Assembly: GCA_947039385.1 (NCBI GenBank)
Contig: CAMQYR010000004.1
Coordinates: 1 to 35,670, forward strand
Reading direction: 5' to 3'
DNA from: an uncultured Mycoplasma sp.
Lineage (GTDB): Bacteria > Bacillota_I > Bacilli_A > Mycoplasmatales > Metamycoplasmataceae
Length of the DNA: 35,670 nucleotides
Positions 25,177 through 35,670 of this stretch are shown piece by piece; the first letter of the stretch is position 1, and each line of letters begins with the position of its first letter. Both the position numbers and the translations under genes were made by a program. Below the pieces are notes generated by a model. That model saw nothing but the letters and a program-made list of their open reading frames with translations, had not been told where the DNA came from and ran no database searches.

Positions 25177-26769
25177 ATGAAAATAAAAAAATTTTATTAT
25201 CCGCTTTTTATAGCGTTTTTAGGATTTTTATCTTTCTCTATTTTAACTTTATCTTCCTTATCAATAACTTCAAATTCATTTAATTTAATAAAAAAAGATT
25301 CTAATAAAATATCAAATATTGGTTCACAAAAACAAAAATATAATGATCAAAACGCCCTGCAAATGGATGTTCAAGAAAAAGCAACAAGTGATTCAACTAT
25401 TATTTATTATATAAATTGAATCGGTATTTCTCCGCGTCTTATGTCTGCCAGTCATTTGATAAAAATATTAGAAATTAATCCAAATAAAGAAGTATATTTT
25501 GTAATAAGAAAAAATGTTAAAATGAATTTGCTTGATTCAGAAATAAATCAAAATAAATCAAAATACCCTAATTTTAATTTTATAATGATCGAAGACCCTT
25601 TAATTGATTCAATACAATCCATTAAAAATCAAGATTATTTTCCTTTGCAAATCAGCGATATTATTAAAAAATTAAATAGCGAAAATAAAAAAATAGATTT
25701 TTATTGTGATGATTATTTAATTTTGAACCCAATTAACAATGTTGCAAAAAATTTGGAAAATGTGAATTATTATAATAAAGAAACTTGGAACAAAATAATA
25801 GATAATCTCGTGAGCAATTTTTCTAAAATTAAAAATATGAATTCAGTAAATATATTTGCAGATGGAACAATATCAATGAATTTCTTTTCAAGTACAATAT
25901 ATAAATCATTTTTATTTTCAGGAAATGCAATAGATAAAAGCAAAAATGAATATTTAAGTGAAAGTTTATTTCTTGATAAACATCCACAAGTAAATACTGT
26001 TCAAGATTTGATTTTATTTCTTCTATCTATAGTGTCAACAAATGAAAAAGGAAGCAATATTTCAAAGACAAAATATTTTCTTCCTACTGTTGAAATGGTA
26101 AATGAAGCAAATTTGGCTAACTCTCAAATTTTAGCCACAAATGAAAAAGATTTTTTCAATCCTTACAATTCTTTAGAAGCAGATTTGCTTTCATTTTGTC
26201 AGGGAATTCAGCACGAATCATTAAATTTACTAAATAAAATTTTTTCAAATAATTTAATAAGTGAAAGTAATTTTGAATTCATGAACAATAACAACAATTA
26301 TATTTATTCTGGTGCGCTTTTGGAAGATGGTAATAAAATTACTGAAGAATCTTTAAAATTATTACAAATCAAAAAGGAAATAGAAGAACAAGGGATAAAA
26401 AAATATAATATTATTTTTAAAGGTCATCCAAGAAATCCCGGAACTGTTGAACAAATACAAAATTCTTTGAGAAAAGAAGTTAAAAAGTTAAGTGGTGATG
26501 ATGCAAAGTGATTGTATGTTGTTAACAACAAAATACCTTATGAATTATATTTAGTTAGTGGAATTTTTGATAATAATCCTAAAAAAAATAAGATAGTAAA
26601 ATTGTATACAACGTTCTCGACAATTAATTTGTTTATATATGCTAAATATCCTATGTTAGAAATAATTGAGAAAATTTTAGTTAATTTAGAAACTCGAAAA
26701 GAAATATTCCATTATTTCTCTAATCAATCTAAAATTTTTCCTAAAGACAAATTTAGTGAAGTGAATTAA
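25177..26769 (+). CDS. Putative membrane-anchored glycosyltransferase, sialyltransferase-like (GT80/GT52-type motifs)
   Basis: N-terminal signal anchor; NIFADGT (DG motif, 25855-25869); YIYSGALLEDGN...YNIIFKGHPRNPGTVEQIQNSL (HP motif, 26416-26433); IPYELYLVSGIFDN; joined through TGA codons at ~25420 and ~26510. Confidence 0.6.
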
Positions 26770-26782
26770 GATAAAGAAAGGT

Positions 26783-27328
26783 ATGTTTAATATGAATTTA
26801 ATTTTAATGAAAAGTAAAAATAATGCATTATTAATTAATGTGATATCTTTATCATTTTGTTTAATATCAACTTTGATAATTTTCATTTTTTCATTTTTTC
26901 ATTTTTTAAAAATAATTGTTATTATTGGGTTATTCATTTTATTAATTTCTTATTTTTCATTAATTATCAATGTTTTGTTTCTATTTATAAATAGAAATAA
27001 ATTTTTATTTATAAATAGAAACAAATTTTTAAGGATGACTATTTTCTCAATTTTTCCAATTCCTTTTTCATACTTTATTATCGCAATTACAGTTATCTTA
27101 ATTATGCATTTTCCAATTCCAAACTTACATATGTCAACATTTTATGTTTTTTATCCTCTTTTTTACTTAATACCAATATTGTTTATAGTTTTAAGTTTAC
27201 TAATTTATTATAATTTTTATTTGAAAGAAAAAAAATTTGATAACTCTTTTTCAACTACATTTGAAAAACAAACAGTATTTGCTCATAGTGATTGTTCTAT
27301 TTGCTTAAAAAATTCTCTTATGCAATAA
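26783..27328 (+). CDS. Hypothetical multi-pass membrane protein
   Basis: SD agaaagg; four hydrophobic segments; no family recognised. Confidence 0.6.
   Translation: MFNMNLILMKSKNNALLINVISLSFCLISTLIIFIFSFFHFLKIIVIIGLFILLISYFSLIINVLFLFINRNKFLFINRNKFLRMTIFSIFPIPFSYFIIAITVILIMHFPIPNLHMSTFYVFYPLFYLIPILFIVLSLLIYYNFYLKEKKFDNSFSTTFEKQTVFAHSDCSICLKNSLMQ
26984..27031 (+). repeat. 24-bp tandem duplication (FINRNKFL x2), 23/24 identical
   Basis: tttataaatagaaataaattttta followed by tttataaatagaaacaaattttta. Confidence 0.95.
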
Positions 27329-29216
27329 CAAAATTAATTATTTTATTTTTAATAATGATAGTTTTAATTATCTTTTTATTTGAAATAAATTTAGAAACAT
27401 TATATTCTTGCTTAGCTTTTCCAATGATTTCGGATTCATTCATAAATTCATCAATAGTAATATTACCTCTTAATTTACCATTTATTTGAATGCTAATGTT
27501 TAAGTTTTGATTTATAATTTTTAGTTGATCATATTTAGGTCATTTTTGATATGCTATTGAATTTTCATTTAATTGCTCCAAAAGTTCTTCTGCCATATGT
27601 GGCGCAAAAGTTGAAAAAATTATTAAAAAACTTACTAAGTATTTTTTGCTTGAAAGTTTTTTTAATTTATATATAAAATTTATATAAACCATCATATTAG
27701 AAACAGCAATATTAAATTTTATATCTTCAATATTTTTGGTAGTTTCTTTTATCAAAATGTTGTAATTAGATTCTAATTCATTATTTATTTCAGTGTTGTC
27801 AATTTTCAAATCACCATTTATATATTTCTTAATTATTCTTCATACTCTATCTAGTCATTTTTTTGTTCCGTTAACAGAACCGCTGTTTCAAGGTTTTGTG
27901 TCTGTTAAAGGACCCATAAACATTTCATAAACCCTTAATGTGTCAGCTCCATGGGATTCAATAATTGTTGTTGGGTTAACAACATTACCTTTCGATTTAG
28001 ACATTTTTTGATTATCTTTCCCCAAAATCATTCCTTGATTTACTAATTTTAAAAAAGGTTCCCGGGTTGGGACAATTTTTAAATCATATAAAACCTTATG
28101 TCAAAATCTTGCATACAACAAATGGAGAACAGCATGTTCTTGCCCCCCTACATATAAATCAACAGGTAATCATTTTTGAAATCTTTCATATGCTTCCTTG
28201 GAATTTAAATCCAAGTAAGACCCATCATCATTTTTCATTATATATCCTAAATAATATCAAGAACTTCCTGCTCATTGCGGCATTGTATTAGAGTCGCGTC
28301 GATATGTTTTGCCATCTTGTTTAAAAATCAATCAATTAATATTATTAGCTAAAGGACCTTCTCCATTTCCTGAAGGTTTAATATTTTTCATTTTTGGAAG
28401 TTCAACCAAATTTTCAATTAGCAGAATATTGTTATCTTCATCAAAAGCAATAGGGAACGGTTCTCCTCAATACCTTTGACGAGCAAAAACTCAATCTTTT
28501 AAATGATAAGTTATTTCCCCATTACTATCAATTTTTTTGCCAATTCAATTTTTTTGTAATGATTTTAGTGAATTTGGTCAATTCAAATCTTTTAAGTCTT
28601 CTAATAATTTATTGGCGTAATTAGTTATTTTTAAAACTCATTGTTTCATAGCTTTTTTTACTACTGGAAATGATCCCCTTTCACTTACATTATTGCCGTG
28701 TTGATCTTGCAATACTTCTTCATTAGCAAGAACTGTTCCCAAGCCCTCACATCAGTTAACATCAATTTCTTTTATTTCAGCTAAACCATTTTTGTACATT
28801 TGAGAAAATATTCACTGTGTTCAGCGATAGTATTGTGGGTCAGTTGTATTTATTTCTTTATCATAATCATATGAAAATCCAAGAGACTTTAATTGAATTC
28901 TAAATTTATTTATATTTTCATTAGTGAATGTTGAAGGATTATTTCCGGTTTGAATGGCATATTGTTCAGCGGGAAGTCCAAAAGCATCTCACCCTATTGG
29001 ATGCAAAACATCAAATCCATTTAATCTTTTATATCTAGCAATAATATCGGTAGCAGTATATCCTTCAGGATGACCTACATGTAGACCTGTTCCTGACGGA
29101 TAAGGGAACATATCTAAAACATAATATTTTTTTTCTTTGTTATAAGTAGTTTTAAATGTTTTGTTTTTTTCCCATTTATCTTGTCATTTTTTTTCGATTT
29201 TTTGATGTTCATACAT
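27318..29216 (-). CDS. leuS: Leucyl-tRNA synthetase lacking the CP1 editing domain
   Basis: [96 protein letters not shown]; only 632 aa. Confidence 0.96.
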
Positions 29217-29234
29217 AATTTAAATTATATCAAT

Positions 29235-30791
29235 TTAATCTTTTATATTTTGACTTTCTAATGAAATTGTTTCAGGATCTTTAATTTCTAATGTTAGATT
29301 TTTTCCTCAATTTAACTTATAGAACAATATTTCATAGACAAAAATTTTAATAAAATCAGATGCAAAAAATAATGCATATGCAGTCGGGAAAGACATTCCT
29401 GTTTTACAAATAATTAAAAACACAAGCATTGAAATTCAGCAAGTTTGAATAATACCACCAGAAGCATTTACTAGTGATGTTGTGTTTGTGTTTCCGCCTG
29501 CAGAAATACATCTACTTCTTGTAATATATCAAACTCACATTGGCATATACCCAGCTAATGGCCAAATAGTAATTTTTAATTGTTCCAAGTAAACTAAGGA
29601 ACCTTCTTTGGCAAATTTGGTTGCTTCTGCTAGTGTGAATTCCTGATTAAATTGGTTTGAAGAACTCATTAATTCATCTCTAACACCTTTCTCATATCCA
29701 TCAGTTAAAAAAGACATATAAGGAACAATAAAAGAAAAAATAAGTAGTGTAGTTCCCATTAATAAAGACATTACAAAATGGAATCCTTGTAGTTCCTTAG
29801 CGTTTATCTTGGCTTGTTCTAAATTTCCGTGGCCAAGCTCTCTACCAACAAATATTGTTGTATTGGCTCCGATTGATTCAAACGTTGATCAAAAAATATT
29901 AAAAATAGCACCAGAAATACCAAGAATAGTTGCTGCAGATATTAGAAAGTGTTCATTTCCACCAACAGTACCTGGATAATAAACCTTATTTCAAAAAATA
30001 AATCTAATAGACACAGTAACTGATCCTATTACTAATAATAAAAATGATATTGACCTTTTGAATATTTGTTTTCAAATTTGTTTTGATATTAAGAATAATT
30101 TTAGTGGGTTAACAATTAATTCTTTATTTTTAATTCACACAAAAATAACATTAAAACCAACAGAAAAAAATTGTGAAATAATTGTGGAAACACCAAGAGC
30201 TCAAATTCCCAATTTAAAACCAAAAACAAATATTGAGTTTAATATAACATTAAAGCTTAGAGAAATTATTGATGAAATTAATGATGCTTTTCCATGTCCG
30301 GCTTCTCTCATAATCATGGCTGATGTATAGCCTCAAGCTCCTGTTAACCATGTAACAGCGATTATTCTTAGGTATAAAGATGATTCCTCAAGAATACCAT
30401 CTTCAATTTTAAATGACCCAACTATGTTAATCATTAGTTCTGGAGCAATAAAAGCGGGTAGTGCAAATATGCTAGTTATTAATAATGCAATAAGTATTCT
30501 TGATCTTAAAATGTATCTTGTATTTACTTTGTCCTTTGCACCATAATATTGTCCAAATAATGATGAACCTATTATGGTTGTTGCCGCTATTATTCCTGTT
30601 ACTAAGGAAGTTCATGTATTTGCATAAGCCAATTTATCAATTCCACCAGGTATAGGTATTGCCATGAAATTATCTATAAAACTATTTAAAGCAAAAATCA
30701 TTGCTGCACAAATTATTGGTAATGATGTAGCTGTGAATGTCCATCATTTTGCTGTATTAGATGGAAAACTTTGTTTAATTTTTAAAATCAT
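29235..30791 (-). CDS. MATE family efflux transporter
   Basis: Multi-TM; ALNSFIDNFMAI, GSSLFGQYYGAKD, AGHGKASLISSIISLSLNVILNSIFVFGF, ESIGANTTIFVGRELGHGNLEQA. Confidence 0.88.
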
Positions 30792-30880
30792 ATTAATAAT
30801 ATTACAACATATATAAAATAATAACCAAAATTTTTATTATTTTACTCATTATTTTATTTATTTCAATATGTTAATTTTAG

Positions 30881-30886
30881 TATAAT
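30881..30886 (+). promoter_or_regulatory. Putative -10 box (TATAAT)
   Basis: ttttagtataattaaa, 40 nt upstream of the ATG at 30926. Confidence 0.4.
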
Positions 30887-30925
30887 TAAATTATTTGTTT
30901 TAGTCAAAACAAATTAAAGGGCAAG

Positions 30926-31888
30926 ATGGAAGAATTTTTAGAGATGGCAACAAGTGTTGACCGTAATGGATTTGATGTTATTAGGTTAATTGTAGCCCCT
31001 ATTTTATCAACCATTACAGCAATTATTGCAATAAGCGTTTTTGCAATTACTTATATTATTGTTTTTAGAATTAAAAAATATTTGAAAATGCATAAAACAT
31101 ATTTAAATTTCACAAACAAATTATTAACTTCATTTAACCATGAGGAACTCCAAAGTTTTAGAGCATATGAAACAACAATGTGAGGTTCAAAATTAGCGAA
31201 TAATAAAAAAATAGTTGGAGAGGTTTTATCCAATTATAAAACAGCAGATCTTAAAGACTTAATCTTAGGTACTTATAATGATGATCTTAAATCAATTAAA
31301 TCAATTATTAAAAAAGATAAAAAATTAATACAAAATAATAAAAACTTTATAAAATTTCAAAAACTATTTCATACTTATAAAAATAATGAAGTAATTCTAG
31401 AATACTTAAATAATGAATATATTTCTTTTTATAAAGTTTGTAAATCAGGTGTTATTATAGGAATATTAAAAAAACAAATACTGAAGGATAAGGGAATTGA
31501 AATAAAATACAATATAAATTGTTCCGATGTTTTTGAAAATGAACTAAAAATGTTTGCATCCATTTATACCATTTATTTTATAAAAAGAAAATTTGTCTAT
31601 AAAAATATATCTAATCCAATTCCAGAATTTGAAGAAAAAATTTTAAGTATAAGAAAACTTTATGTACAAGTTTTTCAAAAGAAATATTTTAATCAAAATG
31701 TTTATTTAAAAAATAATTTTTTCGACTTTCCAAAAATTAATAATTTATTAAAAACAGGAAAATGCTTTATTCAAAATGAGTTTCTAGTTGAAATATCAAA
31801 TCAAAAACAAATAAATTTAGATAAAATAATTTCTGAAAAATTGAGAAACAGAAAAGAAATCAAAAAAATAACAAAAAATAAATTTTAA
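30926..31888 (+). CDS. Hypothetical protein with one N-terminal TM helix and a long Lys/Asn-rich soluble domain
   Basis: Code-4 ORF; APILSTITAIIAISVFAITYIIVF TM segment. Confidence 0.65.
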
Positions 31889-32860
31889 TTATTGTTGATT
31901 AATTTTTATTATTGAATTAATCATATCTAAGAGTTTAGGTCTTTCTTTAGAAAGAGCTTCTAATATTGGCAAAGAATAAATTTTATTATTTACAATACCG
32001 ATAGCCAACCCAGATTTATTAGCTAACAATAAATTAACAGCTTCCATTCCCATTAATGTTGCAAGGACTCTCTCTAAAGCTGTTGGTGTTCCACCTCTTT
32101 GTAAGTGACCTAAAATGTTGGCTCTAGTGACTATATTAGACTTAAGTTCTATATCTTTTGCCAATTGATCAAGGTCATCATAAACATGCTCAGAAATAAT
32201 TATAATCATTGAATCTTTTTTCTTTTCATTAATTTGTGAATTAACAATTTTAGATATTTCGTTTGCTTCCATTTTGTTTTCAGAAGTAATTATTAACTCT
32301 GCACCTGTTGCCATTCCCGAAAATAATGCTAGGTCACCTGTATATCTCCCCATAACCTCTACCAATATGCAACGATGATGTGATCTTGCGGTGTCTCTAA
32401 TGCGATCAACATTTTCAACTATTGAAGAAAGCGCCGTGTTAAAACCAATTGTAAAATCAGTTGAAGAAATATCATTGTCAATTGTTCCAGGCAATGCTAT
32501 TGTTTTAACTCCAATTTTGTGAAGTAATTGAGCACCATTATAAGAGCCATCTCCTCCGATAACAACTAGCGCTTCTATTCCGTGTGAATCAAGATTTTTT
32601 TTGGCTTTTATTCTTATTTCTTCTCGCTTAAATTCAACATACCTAGCAGAATATATAAATGTTCCGCCTCTATTAATATATTCATCAATTTTTATATTTG
32701 ATGCGGAAAAAATTAAGTTTTCTACTAACCCCTTATAACCTTCATAGACTAGAAAAGGTTCAATACCATTTGCTAAAGATGATTTGACAATTGATCTAAT
32801 GGCATTATTCATTCCTTGAGAATCTCCTCCGGAAGTTAAAATAGCAATTTTTTTGATCAT
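31889..32860 (-). CDS. pfkA: 6-phosphofructokinase
   Basis: KIAILTSGGDSQGMNNAIRSIVK, VVIGGDGSYNGAQLL, PGTIDNDISSTDFTIGFNTAL, VEVMGRYTGDLAL, LGHLQRGGTPTALER; ATG at 32860 preferred (agaaga SD), alternative 32875. Confidence 0.95.
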   Translation of the reverse strand: MIKKIAILTSGGDSQGMNNAIRSIVKSSLANGIEPFLVYEGYKGLVENLIFSASNIKIDEYINRGGTFIYSARYVEFKREEIRIKAKKNLDSHGIEALVVIGGDGSYNGAQLLHKIGVKTIALPGTIDNDISSTDFTIGFNTALSSIVENVDRIRDTARSHHRCILVEVMGRYTGDLALFSGMATGAELIITSENKMEANEISKIVNSQINEKKKDSMIIIISEHVYDDLDQLAKDIELKSNIVTRANILGHLQRGGTPTALERVLATLMGMEAVNLLLANKSGLAIGIVNNKIYSLPILEALSKERPKLLDMINSIIKINQQ

Positions 32861-32886
32861 ATATTCTTCTTTCATATTATTTTTTA

Positions 32887-33606
<720 letters not shown>

Positions 33607-33660
33607 GTTATCTCCTTATTTATTAAAATTATATTCTTTTTTTTATACTATTTTGTTGTT

Positions 33661-35070
33661 TTATCTTATTAATCTATTTTTATTTATATTTTTAATGGCT
33701 AAAATATCTTCTGAGATATTTTCAGCATTTAAATCACATAGAAAAAAAACATCTCCAGATATTGTTTTCATCATTTGAAAAGAATGTTTATTATCTACAT
33801 GTTTTGTATAAAAATCAAAATAAAATTGATCAACTAAGAATTCCCCTCTATTTATTCTTATTGGCTTAGTGCTGTCACCATCAATTTTATGACTTGTAAA
33901 TCACGAAATATGTTTGTATATTTGATTATGATTGGATAAAAATAATGTGAAATTAGTTGATTGTGACAAATTAAAAATAGTTCTAATATTTATTATAGCA
34001 AGTTCAATAATATTCTTCAATATTAGAGAAGTTTGGAATATTTTTGTGTCTTGATTTATTAAATTGTAAGACTTAAAGAAAATTCTTATGTAACAATTAT
34101 TTCCAAATTTTGTGTCATTATCAATAGTATAAATAAAAATATCTTGAAAAATTTCAAGATTTTTGACGAATTTTTGCAACATCATTCTTAACTTTTCTAA
34201 AACTTCTATTGGAAAATCTGACAAATTAATAAGCAAAGATGAATAGTAAATATTATTAAATGTTTTTTGTTTTTTATTTAGCAAAAAAGACGGAAAATAT
34301 TTTTCAATTTCTTTATTAGTTAATTCGCTAGAAAATAAAATTTCCTTTTCCTTTTCTTCCATAGAATTGATAATTTTCCATTTTCCATTTTCAACAACAG
34401 AGTTATAAGTAATTTTTTCCAAAGTGAATTCTTTTCTTTTGGCTTTTTTGTTTATAGCGTCGATAGATGCAATTAGTATTTGTTCATCATATTCATCAAA
34501 TAAATCAAAATCTCATGAATTGAGTGTATTAGTTTTAAATTCGCTTTTTATTATTGGAGTTCCTAAAAAATCAATTTCAAAAAGACTATTACCATACACT
34601 TGTTCTCAAATTTTATTGGATTTATTTTCCATTATTTCTTTTGATTTATTGTTTAAAGTATGAAAACAATTTTCCTCATTTTTAGTTTTTTGACTTTTTT
34701 TCATTAAATCAAATTTTGGCAAGTTTGCATTCTTATGAAGGGTATATTTTTCACCTGAATTATTATGCAAGATAGTATTTTTATCTTGTTTTTGTAAAGT
34801 TACAATATTGAAACTTCCATTTGGTTGTCTAATAAACTTATATTCTTGATTATCAATTCAAAAATTATTTTCACAATTATTAGGCATTTGTATCAAAGTT
34901 AAAGAGTTGACAATAATATAATTATTATTTTTAAAACTATAAACATCTCATGAAAATCTAGAATTATGGTTTCTATAATCTTCTTTTTTTATAGTTTTTC
35001 CAGTAAAATCCAAAAGAGTTAATTGGTCATCTCCAAATTGTTTATTTCAAATATCATTATTGTTGTTCAT
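33661..35070 (-). CDS. Hypothetical protein with two divergent tandem repeats resembling a degenerate HNH-associated domain
   Basis: Code-4 ORF joined through several TGA codons; IWNKQFGDDQLTLLDFTGKTIKKEDYRNHNSRFSWD vs IWEQVYGNSLFEIDFLGTPIIKSEFKTNTLNSWD. Confidence 0.65.
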
Positions 35071-35101
35071 TGGTTCTCCAAATTGATTTAATTATAACAA
35101 T

Positions 35102-35670
35102 TTATAACATTTTTTTGATAGTTTTAGCATTCAAGTTGTTTATAAGGTATGAACCACATACTATTGCAGTTGCGCCGCTTGAAAAAATTTTTTTGGAGTT
35201 TGTATCATTTATACCACCATCAACTTGAATAATTGTTTGTAGTTTATTTTCCTTTATAAAATTAGATATTTTTTCAATTTTTTTATATGTAGATTCAATA
35301 AATTTTTGTCCTCCAAATCCAGGTTCTACAGACATCACTAAAATAATTTCAAAATGGTGAATAATATTTTTAAATTTTTCAAAAGGTGTGTGGGGTTTTA
35401 TTGCCAAACCAATTCATGTAAATGTTTGATATTTTTTAACAAATTTTATTATTTCGGTTTCATTTAGTGCTTCATAATGAATAGTCATGCAAGTAACATA
35501 GTTCATTAATTTGTCTGCAAACGGAAAAGGATTTTCTACCATTAAATGTACATCAGAAAGATGTGGGTTGCTTTTATTTATTATGTTAATGCATTCTTCA
35601 ACTTCTATTGCTTTGTTATTAACAAATTTGCTATCCATTATGTCATAATGGATTCATTGGATTCCAAAAG
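35102..35670 (-). CDS. rpe: Ribulose-phosphate 3-epimerase (5' end truncated by the window edge)
   Basis: IQWIHYDIMDSKFV, LSDVHLMVENP, ILVMSVEPGFGGQKFIEST, IIQVDGGINDTN. Confidence 0.93.

Overview
AT-rich Mollicutes (Mycoplasma-type) chromosomal window using genetic code 4: TGA is Trp throughout, so the supplied standard-code ORFs are often fragments that I rejoined. Most of it is housekeeping: rpmB; two choline-kinase-like phosphotransferases flanking an FNT-family channel; gyrB; rpsD; the rimP-nusA-ylxR-infB-rbfA operon with an appended glutathione peroxidase; nagB; glf; polC; cdsA-frr-pyrH; ylxM-ftsY; a lipoprotein; tandem leucyl aminopeptidases; leuS; a MATE transporter; pfkA; tpiA; several unknown proteins; and a truncated rpe. 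The leuS gene encodes a LeuRS with no CP1 editing domain, which points to Mycoplasma (Metamycoplasma) mobile or a close relative (inference). Most interesting observations: (1) a membrane-anchored protein with the HP and DG motifs of bacterial sialyltransferases and GT80-like C-terminal similarity; (2) PolC with a degenerate PHP metal site but an intact proofreading exonuclease; (3) the CP1-less LeuRS; (4) an unknown protein with two tandem degenerate copies of what looks like an HNH-associated domain that lost its catalytic His; (5) a perfect 30-bp palindrome inside the FNT gene. I saw no tRNA, rRNA, CRISPR array, transposase or prophage.
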